Shown: positions 1-13,146 of the stretch, piece by piece
How positions within the stretch are numbered: the stretch's first letter is position 1
How the letters are laid out: every line of letters begins with the position of its first letter
From: Halocaridina rubra
Lineage: Eukaryota > Arthropoda > Malacostraca > Decapoda > Atyidae
Length of the DNA stretch: 64,000 nt
Direction of reading: 5' to 3'
Assembly (NCBI GenBank): GCA_037179515.1
Contig: JAXCGZ010009454.1
Span: 141,001 to 205,000 of the forward strand
Program-made: the position numbers and the translations under genes
The notes under the pieces: model-generated
Seen by the model: only the letters and a program-made list of their open reading frames with translations
Database searches by the model: none
Told to the model about the DNA's origin: nothing

Positions 1-185
1 AATTTATGTTGCATGCTGTTATTTATGAAGTAAAGGGTGGTTTGTTAACAGTACAGGGAGGGTTTATACAGTGTAAACGTAAAAATAAATTAAAAATATC
101 CATACATATAGGCTGATCCTACTTCGCGGTTTTCCTGTCTCGCGCTGGGTCCCGGAACCGAACTACCGCGATAAGGGGGGGATCA

Positions 186-188
<3 letters not shown>
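1..188. mobile_element. End of a Tigger-like element (left part outside window)
   Basis: The stretch carries one unit of the ~160-bp subterminal repeat (subA) seen beside the transposases at 46 and 56 kb, and then the family terminal sequence ending GGATCACTG at 188. The adjoining TA array begins directly after it. Only the terminal part lies in the window, so the element type (complete or deleted) cannot be told. Confidence 0.8.

Positions 189-266
<78 letters not shown>
189..266. repeat. (TA)n microsatellite
   Basis: Pure TA run between a Tigger end and the intron upstream of ZNF copy 1. ZNF copy 2 has a TA array at the equivalent position (38545-38690), so the array predates the duplication or the site is prone to growth. 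Confidence 0.97.
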
Positions 267-267
<1 letters not shown>

Positions 268-300
268 TTTTCATACATGTCACTAAAATTTAAGTCTACT

Positions 301-330
301 AATATTTTTTACCTCTTTTTCACTTGCAGA
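301..330 (+). promoter_or_regulatory. Candidate 3' splice site of the ZNF copy 1 exon
   Basis: A CTAAT-type branch sequence just before position 302 is followed by a pyrimidine-rich tract and TTGCAG at 324-329. The same arrangement is present in copy 2 (acceptor ending at 38754). It suggests the whole ORF lies in one 3' exon starting at 330, with upstream exon(s) not identified. Confidence 0.55.
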
Positions 331-528
331 CACAGAAAATACCACATTAGCCAATGTTTGTGAGCTATATTTCCTCTCCTTATCTAGATGGACATCTATT
401 AGAAACAACTTGAAATATTTCAAATAAATTAGAAAATCGAACACATTGTATGGAAGTTCAAACTACAATATCAATATTGAAAGCTGATAACTAACTGAAA
501 AAGTGAGTATTCAAAATCAGCGACGAAA

Positions 529-1758
529 ATGGAGATGGAAATGCTGACTAATGAAAGACCACATGTTTGCACCATGTGTAATAAAGGTTTCAAGCGAAGG
601 GGGGCTTTAAATCAACATTACAAGACTCACACTGGTAAAAAGCCATATTCTTGTTCAATATGCCAGAAATCCTATGCAAGAAACAGTGCATTAAACGAAC
701 ATCTTCTAAGTCACAGTGAAGAAAGACCTTTTTCATGTGATATCTGTCATAAACGTTATAAAACAAAAAAATGCCTGAGGGATCACTTGGTATTTCACAG
801 TAGGGAGAAACCTCATGAATGCATGATTTGCAAAAAGTCTTTCCTTCGAAAAACACAACTGACACAACATTCCCTTGTTCACACTGGAGAAAAACCTCAC
901 TTATGCTATATATGTAACAAATCCTTTGCTAGGAAAGTAGACTTGAAACATCACTCTTTTGTACACACTGGTGAAAAGCCTCACGAGTGTGAAATATGTA
1001 GTAAATCGTTTTCTTTGAGAGGAGATTTGAAAAAGCATTATATTGTTCATAGTGGGGAAAAACCTCATGTTTGTACAATTTGCAATAAAGCATATGCTCG
1101 GAGAGCAGAATTAAGAAAACACAACTTGACTCACACTCATAGTTATGTATGTAGTGTGTGCAATAAATCACTTTCTTCTGAGACAATCTTAAAAGAACAT
1201 AGCTTAATTCATAGTGAAGAAAACCCTTATAAATGCAACCTATGCAATAAACCTTTTACAAAGAGCCATCATTTGAAAAGACATTATTTAATTCACAGTC
1301 GAGGTAAATCTCTCTCATGCAATATATGTGGTAAATCATTTCTTAAGAAAGTTACTTTGGAAAAGCATCTAACCAAGTGTGAAGAAAAAGTGCGAGCTTG
1401 CAGTATGTGCCACAAGTTTTTCACTGAAAAAGATTGTTTTCAAAATCTGGATTTTTCTTCCAGTAGTGAGGGTAATCATTACACTTGCAAAAGTTGCTAC
1501 AGTGAAAATGCTCAGGGAATAACTTCTGAAACGAATCCCTATGTGAACAGTAAAGGAAAAAACCAAAATAGTAGTGAAAACATTGATGGAACTGACGTAT
1601 TAGAACAAATAAAAAAGGAGACGTGCGATGATATTGTAGTCGAACCTGAGATACACTTCATGATTGATAGTATGATAGAACAAGATGCAGACCATAAGAA
1701 TGGCAAAGATGAAAAGGACAAATTATGTGGTGATACGCAAGAGAAGCAAAATTTTTGA
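529..1758 (+). CDS. C2H2 zinc-finger protein (ZNF copy 1)
   Basis: This 409-residue ORF encodes a tandem array of C2H2 zinc fingers, so a nuclear DNA-binding, probably regulatory, role is expected; the target is unknown. Nine canonical fingers run from Cys14 to about residue 260 with a ~28-residue period and TGEKP-like linkers (HTGEKPH, HSGEKPH). Linker 7-8 is shortened (HTHSYVC). Finger 10 ends in Cys instead of the last His (C2HC), and an eleventh is degenerate (CSMCHKFF without the His pair). The ~90-residue tail is acidic and lysine-rich and contains an IKKE motif. The first in-frame ATG follows a putative 5'UTR and a splice acceptor at 329. No KRAB, BTB or ZAD domain is visible; one could be encoded upstream. 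A paralogue lies at 38956-40095 and a tail-only third copy at 3868-4493. Confidence 0.85.
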   Translation: MEMEMLTNERPHVCTMCNKGFKRRGALNQHYKTHTGKKPYSCSICQKSYARNSALNEHLLSHSEERPFSCDICHKRYKTKKCLRDHLVFHSREKPHECMICKKSFLRKTQLTQHSLVHTGEKPHLCYICNKSFARKVDLKHHSFVHTGEKPHECEICSKSFSLRGDLKKHYIVHSGEKPHVCTICNKAYARRAELRKHNLTHTHSYVCSVCNKSLSSETILKEHSLIHSEENPYKCNLCNKPFTKSHHLKRHYLIHSRGKSLSCNICGKSFLKKVTLEKHLTKCEEKVRACSMCHKFFTEKDCFQNLDFSSSSEGNHYTCKSCYSENAQGITSETNPYVNSKGKNQNSSENIDGTDVLEQIKKETCDDIVVEPEIHFMIDSMIEQDADHKNGKDEKDKLCGDTQEKQNF

Positions 1759-1968
1759 GAATAGAGAAACAAGTAATGTTACGAAAATAGAGAAATAACA
1801 TTCAGAAAGTTCATGCTATTTGTAAACTTTTGACTGTAATAAATTTTCAAAACTGTCAATGTATTTTATGTTTTCCTTATTTATATTTACCTAACTACTG
1901 TATATAAAGTTTTAGGAGTAAAAACTTTACTGCTGCTTTGAAGTTAAATTTAATGCGCGTTTTAGTTT
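1759..1968 (+). other. 3'UTR and flank of ZNF copy 1 with poly(A) signal
   Basis: AATAAA lies at 1838-1843, about 80 bases after the stop codon. The same signal is at 40261-40266 after ZNF copy 2, and the two flanks remain alignable to about 1965 / 40383. Confidence 0.65.
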
Positions 1969-2155
1969 GATGTTAAGTCTTCCTTCAGTTACGGTTTTTT
2001 TGTGTACTTACAGCTACACTGATTATTCTTGGATATTCATTACACATCTTTTATTATCCCTTCACATCTGACAAGTCATTATCCATCTTTGTTTCTCTTT
2101 ACTTTATGTATTTTTCATGCCCAATTTTTTTTATTTTTTGGCCCGTCCTGGTGTC
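1969..2155. repeat. Fold-back element arm fragment
   Basis: From about 2031 this matches the right arm of the fold-back elements (GGATATTCATTACACATC ... GGCCCGTCCTGGTGTCA). The whole block, including the GATGTTAAGTCTTCC start, recurs in reverse orientation at 38284-38500, upstream of ZNF copy 2. An A-rich stretch follows (2156-2206). Confidence 0.75.
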
Positions 2156-2206
2156 AAAAAAAAAAAATAAATAAATAAAAAAAAAAAATAAAAAAAATAA
2201 AAAAAA

Positions 2207-2294
<88 letters not shown>
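2207..2294. repeat. (TA)n microsatellite, interrupted
   Basis: TA run with one TTTA interruption near 2265. Confidence 0.95.
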
Positions 2295-2301
<7 letters not shown>

Positions 2302-2330
2302 CACTAAACTGTTAACATACAGTCTAAAAT

Positions 2331-2419
2331 GGGAGAAAAAGCCCATTAAATAAAACAACATAAATATATATATAAAAAGTACTTATTAATTTCGTTGTTT
2401 TATTTAATGGGCTTTTCCT
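2331..2419. repeat. Short inverted repeat (hairpin) between two TA arrays
   Basis: Left arm 2331-2359 and right arm 2394-2419 share AAGCCCATTAAATAAAACAA in inverted orientation, with a ~35-base AT-rich loop. TA arrays flank both sides, so the block could extrude as a cruciform. Confidence 0.8.
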
Positions 2420-2420
2420 A

Positions 2421-3863
<1,443 letters not shown>

Positions 3864-3867
3864 AACT

Positions 3868-4493
3868 GAGAAGGAAAAGCATGAGCTTGTAGCATTTGCC
3901 AGAAGTCTTTCAATGAAGGAGATATAAATGAAATATGGATTCTTCTTCCAGAAGTGGAGGTAATCAGTACCTTTGTGAAAGTGCTTTGAGAAAAACTTCT
4001 TAAACAGACCCATTTGTGAACAATAGAGGAAAAATTCAAATTAAAAGTGAAAATACACATGGAGCCCATGTATTAGAACAAATTAAAAAGGAGAGGTGCG
4101 ATGAAAGTGTTGTAGAACCTGAGATACACTTCATGACTGGATGTGACAGTAATAAAGAACCAGAATCAGACCATGAGAGTGACAGGGATGAAAGAGATAA
4201 TTTAGGTGGTAATGCAAAAGAGGAGCAGAATGCTGAGAAAATAGAAATGATTGACGTTACGAAGATAAGGAAAGAACCTTCAAAAATTTACTTCCATTTG
4301 TACATTTTTTACAAATATAAATATTCTCACCATATATTGTAAGTGTCTGTATTCCTTATGAATATTTAATTAAGTACTATATATGAATTTTTAGATGCAA
4401 AAAATTCAATACTGCATCAAAATAAAATTTAATGTTCATTGTATATCTTTATAGATGTAGCTTTCTATTATAATGTGCATGAATATTTAAGTA
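3868..4493 (+). pseudogene. ZNF copy 3: tail-only fragment
   Basis: From about 3868 the DNA aligns with the end of the ZNF exon: the degenerate finger 11 region, the GGATTCTTCTTCCAG stretch, and then the acidic tail. The open part 4016-4342 encodes NNRGKIQIKSENTHGAHVLEQIKKERC...VVEPEIHFM, closely parallel to copy 1. Fingers 1-10 are absent and a stop precedes 4016, so no DNA-binding protein can be made from it. Homology continues through the 3'UTR and, after the transposon at 4494-6091, into 6092-6140. An old paralogue lost its finger exon at a break next to the 2532-3863 transposon. Confidence 0.85.
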
Positions 4494-6091
4494 CAGTGAT
4501 CCTTCGCTCTATTGCATTTCTTGCCTCGCGAATTCACTGTACCGTGATTTATTTGGGCAATTTTTTTTTTTATGCAAAAATATTTAAATATTAAAAAAAT
4601 AAAAATTTTCAGTATTTTCATTTTTTGTTGAAAAAAAAAATCATTATTTAATTGATAAAAAAAATTTATTTCCCAGCCTACAAATAATAAAACAGTAAAA
4701 AATAGTAAAAAACATAAATTTAGATATATAACTCACAGTATTGCATCATGTGAAATACTGTCCGATAGCGTACAATGTATTGGGGTCGCACCTACGTGAG
4801 CTAGCATATATATTAAAATTTCCAGTAGTTTCATGATTATATTGATAAAAAAACGTATTTCTTAGCCTAAGAATAATAAAACTGTAAATAATAGTAAAAA
4901 ACATAAATACTAACAGTATCACACCATGTAAAATACGATACCGGTATCAGCGTAACGGAAAACGAAAAGGGTCGAACCTACGTGAGATAGTACATATTGA
5001 AATTTTCATTATTTTATTGATAAAACAAGTATTTCCTAGCCTAAGAGTAATAAAACAGTAAAAAACATACATTTAGATATATAACTCACAGTCTTGCATC
5101 ATGTGAAATACTGTCCGATAGCGTACAATGTATTGGGGTCGCACCTACGTGAGCTAGCATATGTATTAAAATTTCCAGTAGTTTCATGATTTTATTGATA
5201 AAAAAACTTATTTCTTGTCCTAAGAATAAGAAAACAGTAAAAAAATAAGTAAAAAACATAAATACTAACAGTATTGCAACATGTAAAATACGATACTGGT
5301 ATCAGCGTTTCAGACAAAGGCTTGCACCTACGTGAGAAAGTTCATGGAATGCTATTGGCTGAAAGAGTGAGAGATCTGTATCATGGGGTCTGATTGGCTT
5401 TTTCATTGAAGTTTGGTTCTCCCACCATTTTCCATTGTCTCGCCTCACTCGTTCAGTCTAACACACGTGTGTGCCGTTCACGTTGTGCTTATTAATATGT
5501 TGTGCTTGTGATCTATTTTCTTTACTTTTTCAACCTCTGCAAGGCCTCCCAAGCATCCTTCATCTTCTAAGGCTTCTGGTAGTGAGCCTAAGCGGCAAAG
5601 GAAGATGTTAACCATAACAGATAAGGTGAAACTCTTAGATATGTTGGCCTCTATTTTGGCCTCAATGAATAATAGCCGTAAAGCTGTTATTGGCTGCGGA
5701 ATAATTTCCTCTGGCGTCTACAAACTCATTACCCCCTCATTCACGGTAAGTTTACCTATCACGTACATATAAATTTATGTTGCATGCTGTTATTTATAAA
5801 GTAAAGGGTGGTTTTTTAACAGTGCAGGGGGGGTTTATACAGTAAATGTAAATATAATTGTAAAATACCTATGTACATGAGTATGTCATATAAATTTACG
5901 CTTGCATGCTGTTATTTATGAAGTAAAGGGTTGTTTGTCAACAGTACAGGGAGGTTTTATACAGTTTATACAGTGTAAACGTAAATATAAATTAAAATAT
6001 CTATGTACATATAGGGTGATCCTACTCCGCGAAATTCCTGTCTTGCGCCGGGTCCCGGAACCGAATCTTCGCGATAATCGAAGGAACACTG
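4494..6091. mobile_element. Tigger deletion derivative, class B (inserted in ZNF copy 3 flank)
   Basis: The ends are CAGTGATCCTTCG and CGAAGGAACACTG, with TA on both sides. Inside are three or more inverted subB repeats (4560-5340), the transposase leader, and the transposase start from 5542 with its ATG changed to AGG. About 34 codons later this is fused to LASILASMNNSRKAVIGCG, which comes from beyond the transposase C-terminus. SubA repeats follow to the right end. The same junction occurs in the element at 59354-60867. Its insertion point matches an unoccupied site after ZNF copy 2 (about 40434). Confidence 0.85.
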
Positions 6092-7828
<1,737 letters not shown>

Positions 7829-7910
7829 TAACCCCTTGTTTATCGCGGGGGTTCGGTTCTGGGACCGACCGCGATAGGTGAATTTCCGCGAAGTAGGATC
7901 ACCCTATATA

Positions 7911-10523
7911 CAGGTATACCTCGGCTTACATAGTTTCGAGTTAAGTCGTTCTCGATTATACGTCGGTTTTCAAAAAATGCTGTATATGGAAAAATAAAAA
8001 AAAATATAAAAATAAAGTGTACATCATTATAATCAACTTTACATCTGTCCGCTACAAATATTGGAATCATAATATCACTAGAAAACCATTAAAAGCACAT
8101 GAAATCATGTTACTGTACAATAAATAAAAACAAAAGCACATAAAATCATGTTATTGTACAATAAATAAGAATAAAAGCATATAAAATCTTATTATAATAT
8201 GTACAGTAGTTCCAATATCTACCGTTAGACGTTGTCACTCGTCATTCCTGCGAAACCGCTATTGTTATGAATTGTTTAGTTTATGCACGGTATACGTCTG
8301 TTTATCGGCTACTCTCATTCTCATTCATTTGTGACCTTATATTTTGCCCCCATGGCACCTAAGAAAATTCCTAGTGCAAGTGCTAAGCGTCATGCTATAA
8401 CGCTGGACGATAAACTGGCTATGATAAAACGCCATGAAAAAGATGAGAAAGTGGTAGCGATTGCACGATCTTTTGGGATGAGTCGGACAACTGTACGACG
8501 ATTGTACATAATAAGGACAAGATTATAGCGCATATCAAATCTGATGCCCCATGGATTAATAAGGACAAGATTATAGCGCATATCAAATCTGATGCCCCAT
8601 GGATGAAGAACTCCGTCATCAATAAGAAAAGAGGCAAAATCTTTGAAGAAATTGAAAGTCTTCTTTCTCTTTGGATTGATAGGTTGAATTGTCAGCGAGG
8701 TGATGTTAGTCAAGAAATCATTCAAGAGAAAGCCTTGTCTTTGTTTGAGGATCTGAAGAAAAAATACCCCGATGAGAAAGATGTAGAGTTCAAGGCAAGT
8801 CAAGGATGATTCATGAGATTTAAGGAGCGAAGGAGTTATCACTCTATTAAGAAGCAAGGTGATGTGCATCAGCAGACGAACAAGCCGCAGCAGAATTTCC
8901 TAACGCGTTAAAGAAAATCATCGAAGAAAACGGGTTTCTTCCCGAACAGATTTTTAACGTAGACGAAACTGGTTTATATTGAAAAAAATTGCCAGATTGT
9001 TCATTCATTTCTAAAGAGGAGAAAACTATTCCAGGCTACAAGGTCTCAAAACAACGTGTGACCATTATGTTGGGAGGTAACTGTGCAGGAGATTTTAAGT
9101 TAAAGCCATTGCTTGTGTATCATGCACACAACCCCTGTGCCCTGAAGAACATACCCAAGGCATCTCTCCCTGTTATTTTATGTCTAATCCAAATGCATGG
9201 GTTACTGTCGTTCTTTTTGAAGATTGGTTTTTCAGCCATTTTATCACAGCAGCAGAGAAGTATTGCAAGTAGAAGAAGATGCCTTTTAAGATTTTACTTA
9301 TAGATAATGCTCCTGGCCACCTGCAAAACATTGTAGATTTTCACCCCAACATTACCGTTGTATACCTTCCTCCTAACACCAAGTCTCTTTTGCGGCCAAT
9401 GGATCAGGGAATAATTGCTATCTTCAAGCGTTACTATATGAAGCGTACGCTGCGGCAAGCAATAGCTGCCATTGACCTTGATGAGTCATGCACACTTCGT
9501 GACTTCTGGAAGAAATATGACATATACAAGGCTGTACAGAACATAGCAGCAGCATGGAATGATGTTCAAAACACGGCAATGAATGGTGTATGGAAGAAGC
9601 TATGCCCGCAATTCGTCAATGATTTTAAGGGGTTTGATAATGTTGCCATCAACAAAACGTTGGTGACTATGAGCAAAGAGCTGGAAATGGATTTGGAGGA
9701 GGAGGATTTCACAGATTTATTTGAAAAAGACAAGAAGCCCCTGACAAACGAAGAATTGATGGAGCTTCACGAGCAGCAAAATAAAGAAGAGGAGAAAGCA
9801 GAACCACCTGAGCCACGTCACTTTACCATTAAGAAAATGCAGCAGGCATTTGCATTTATCGAAAAAGGACTTTCTTTGTTCGAGGATATGGATCCCAATG
9901 CTCAACGCTTTTCCAAGGTTATGGGAGCTTGTCATGAAGCTTTTGCTCCTTATAATGTGATTCTTGAGGAAAAGAAGAAGAAGACGGTTCAAGGAACTCT
10001 CAACCAGTTTTCAAGCCTATCGGACAAAGACGACAACAGCCAGAATCAGCTGTTGATGTTGACGATCCACAGCCATCTACATCTGCGATGTAAACCACCA
10101 AGGTAAATTTAAAATAGATAAGTTTTTTTTTTTTATTATTATTGCAAAATAATAATAATTTCTGTATTTGTGTTTAACCTTAAAAAAGGCTTTTATTTTA
10201 TCATGTCATAGCAAACCACATTCATAAATAAAGCATCCGCGATGTACGGTAAACATCACCAAATTGTATTCGTAAATTTAATTACCTGTACTTTTTTTTC
10301 TGTACTATGCAATATTAAAAAATTAAATTTATTTGTTTGTAAGCTTAAAATAGATTTTAATTAACCATATATTATTGAAAATTGCATTCATGAATAAAGT
10401 ACAGACAAGTAAATTTGGCGTAGCCTAGGCTAGCCTAGAGACAAGCTAATTTGATTTAAGTCATTTTTCGACTTTAGTCGTCTCTCCTGGAACCAACTAA
10501 CGACGTTGGGTGAGGTATACCTG
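7911..10523 (+). mobile_element. Tigger/pogo-type transposon nested in another transposon
   Basis: It has perfect 10-base ends, CAGGTATACC ... GGTATACCTG, and TA at both junctions. Removing it restores the host sequence (ACCCTATATA joined to CATAGGTATTTTAC), as seen at 55.7 and 59.4 kb. It encodes a decayed transposase on the plus strand. The TIR differs from that of its host, so it is a separate family and younger than the host copy. Confidence 0.88.
8352..10093 (+). pseudogene. Tigger-like DDD transposase, frameshifted
   Basis: The start MAPKKIPSASAKRHAITLDDKLAMIKRHE begins a pogo-type helix-turn-helix. A frameshift near 8495 and a 48-base tandem duplication (8510-8557 / 8558-8605) follow. 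Next come CENP-B-like HTH remnants and the DDE domain. The first Asp is in FNVDETGLY, where the following Trp codon is TGA. The second is in LLIDNAPGH (about 9300) and the third in RPMDQGII. The best-preserved part is 9279-9990. The original C-terminus (DDPQPSTSAM, stop at 10091) is reached by a further frameshift near 10000. All three Asp codons survive, but stops and shifts make it non-functional. Confidence 0.9.
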
Positions 10524-10674
10524 TACATAGGTATTTTACATTTATTTTTACGTTTACTGTATAAACCCTCTCTGTACTGTTAACAAACCACCCTTTACGT
10601 TATTAATAACAGCGTGCAAGCGTAAATTTATTTGAAAGTGATAGGTATACTTACCGTGAATGAGGTGTTAATGA

Positions 10675-10818
10675 CATGGCATCGTCGAGAAGATTGCAGA
10701 AGGTCACCTAACGAACCATATTATCATGTTCTTGAGAGAGTTGTTGGAGTGCATTCACGTGTTCATATATGGCTGCCAGACGGTCGAGTGTAAGGCCAGG
10801 TTCTTCGATTTCCTTGTA
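10675..10818 (-). pseudogene. Residual C-terminal end of the Tigger transposase
   Basis: The minus-strand reading corresponds to the region GLTLERLAAIHEY...DDNMVR of the intact transposase at 56229-58001. It stops abruptly where the foreign acidic repeat begins, marking the replacement junction. Confidence 0.75.
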
Positions 10819-10825
10819 GCTAAGT

Positions 10826-11290
10826 TATGAAGTGAATTGAATATATAGTACTTATGAGAACTCTTGATCATTATGAAAAATATGGAATTGGAGAGGCCAA
10901 GTATCCTATCAGTGATATTTTGAAATACAGTATACTTTGGACTTTGCACAAACTGGTCTCAATTCAGGTCAGTCTTCAGAAACTAATTGTGTTCCTTCTC
11001 CTTCTATGATGGAAGTGGATGTCATTGAAAACTGTGAAAATGATACTAATGCTCCCCCAGTAGAGGAAATCTTTTGTAAATCAGACTTTAAAGAGGAGTC
11101 TGTTCAGGCAAAGGAAATAATACTGATGCTCCCCCAGTAGAGGAAATGTCTTGTAAATCAGACGTTAAAGAAGATCTGCAGGAGCCGCTTGAAATTAAAG
11201 AGGAGTCTGTTGAGGCATAGGAGACTGTTATCAAAAGAACCCCTGAAGCATAACATATTAATAAGCACAACACTAACAGCACACATGTGT
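10826..11290 (+). pseudogene. Acidic coding repeat captured in a Tigger element (copy 1)
   Basis: This segment is unlike anything in the intact transposons here. Its plus-strand frame reads MMEVDVIENCENDTNAPPVE and then EIFCKSDFKEESVQAKE; after a frameshift, a second unit reads APPVEEMSCKSDVKEDLQEP and LEIKEESVEA, then a stop. Units of 78 and ~100 bases repeat. The homologous segment at 44745-45408 has four units. The composition (acidic, with repeated VKED/IKEE motifs of the SUMO-acceptor type) recalls linker or N-terminal regions of zinc-finger genes. That origin is an inference. No ATG is placed well for the first part, and it is probably not translated. Confidence 0.6.
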
Positions 11291-12107
11291 GTTAGACTGA
11301 ACAAGTGAGGCGAGACAATGGAAGATGATGGGAGAACCAAGCTTCAACAAAAAAGCCAATCAGACCCCATGATACAGAACATACAGAAAAACAATTCTTT
11401 GACTCGTCATCTCTCACCCTTTTAGCCAATAGCATTCCATGAACTATCTCACGTAGGTGCCAGCCTTTGCGTTTTCCAAGACACCAATACAGTGTACGCA
11501 ATCGTACAGCATTTCAATACTGTGAATGTATATGTTTATATTTATGTTTTTTACTATTTTTTACTGTTTTTTACTCTTAGGCTAGGAAATACTTTTTTAT
11601 CAATAAAATAATGAAAATTTCAATATGTACTAGCTCACGTAGGTGCGACCCTTTTCGTTTTCCGAATCGCTGATACCGGTATCGTATTTTACATGGTGCA
11701 GTACTGTATTTGTGTTTTTTACTATTTTTTACTGTTTTATTATTCTTAGGCTAAGAAATACGTTTTTTTTTATCAATAAAATCATGAAACTACTGGAAAT
11801 TTTAATATATGCTAGCTCACATAGGTGCGACCCTTTGCATTTTCCGAAACACCGATACCGGTTTCGTACTTTCTATGGTACAGAGTTACACGTTCAAATT
11901 TGTTTTTTTCACTATTTCTTACTGTTTTATTATTCTTAGGCTGGGAAATAAATTTTTTTTATCAATAAAATAATGAAATTTTTTTTTCAATAAAATGATG
12001 AAAATAATGAAAATATTTTTTTTAATATTTTCGCATATACCGAGAAAAAAAAACTCGCCAAAAAAAATGAATTCGCGATAGGTGAACCGCGATATAGCGA
12101 GGGGTTA

Positions 12108-12110
<3 letters not shown>

Positions 12111-12202
<92 letters not shown>
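12111..12202. repeat. (TA)n microsatellite
   Basis: Links the right end of the Tigger element to the 276-bp satellite array. Confidence 0.97.
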
Positions 12203-12203
<1 letters not shown>

Positions 12204-13146
12204 CCAAATTTAGCACATTACATATGTGAAAACATGAATCATTTTTTACCCCGACCGGGAGTCGAACCTAGGACTTATAATTACTAAGTCAAGGCACTAC
12301 CAACTACACACCACAGAAGGTTAAAAGGAATCCAACCTTATAGCTTATATCTACTATACTTAGGAATGAACGCATTCTATCTGAATGCCACTATGTTCAT
12401 ATTACAGCTTCCCCAACCTCACTTGTGGCTTCAATTTTGCATTTAATTCAATTCCCATTCTCATTCGGGTCATACAATAACCAAATAAGCACATTACATA
12501 TGTGAAAACATGAATCATATTTTACCTCGACCGGGAGTCGAACCTAGGACTTATAATTACTAAGTCAAGGCGCTACCAACTACACACCACAGAAGGTTAA
12601 AAGGAATCCAACCTTATAGCTTATATCTGCTATACTTAGGAATGAACGCATTCTATCTGAATGCCACTATGTTCATATTACAGATTCCCCAACCTCACTC
12701 GTGGCTTCATTTTCGCATTTAATTCAATTCCCAATCTCATTCGGGTCATACAGTAACCAAATAAGCACATTACATATGCGAAAACATGAATAATTTTTTA
12801 CCCCGACCGGGAGTCGAACCTAGAACTTATAATTACTAAGTCAAGGCGCTACCAACTACACACCACAGAAGGTTAAAAGGAATCCAACATTATAGCTTAT
12901 ATCTGCTATACTTAGGAATGAACGCATTTTATCTGAATGCCACTATGTTCATATTACAGATTCCCCAACCTCACTCGTGGCTTCATTTTCGCATTTAATT
13001 CAATTCCCAATCTCATTCGGGTCATACAATAACCAAATAAGCACATTACATATGTGAAAACATGAATCATTTTTTACCCCGACCGGGAGTCGAACCTAAG
13101 ACTTATAATTACTAAGTCAAGGCGCTACCAACTACACACCACAGAA
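12203..13146 (-). repeat. 276-bp tRNA-like satellite array, minus-oriented half
   Basis: Four units in reverse orientation. The motif CCGGGAGTCGAACCTA starts at 12255, 12531, 12807 and 13083, exactly 276 bases apart. On the minus strand each unit has an RNA polymerase III-like box A (TGGTGTGTAGTTGGTAGCG) and a perfect box B (GGTTCGACTCC), followed by a ~200-base unrelated body. The acceptor stem does not pair well, so this is a tRNA-derived sequence rather than a working tRNA gene. Confidence 0.88.

Noticed and set aside
590..865. Minus-strand ORFs within the zinc-finger genes (590-865, 929-1186, 39356-39598)
   Set aside because: Shadow frames of the repeated finger sequence; no independent start context or family likeness.
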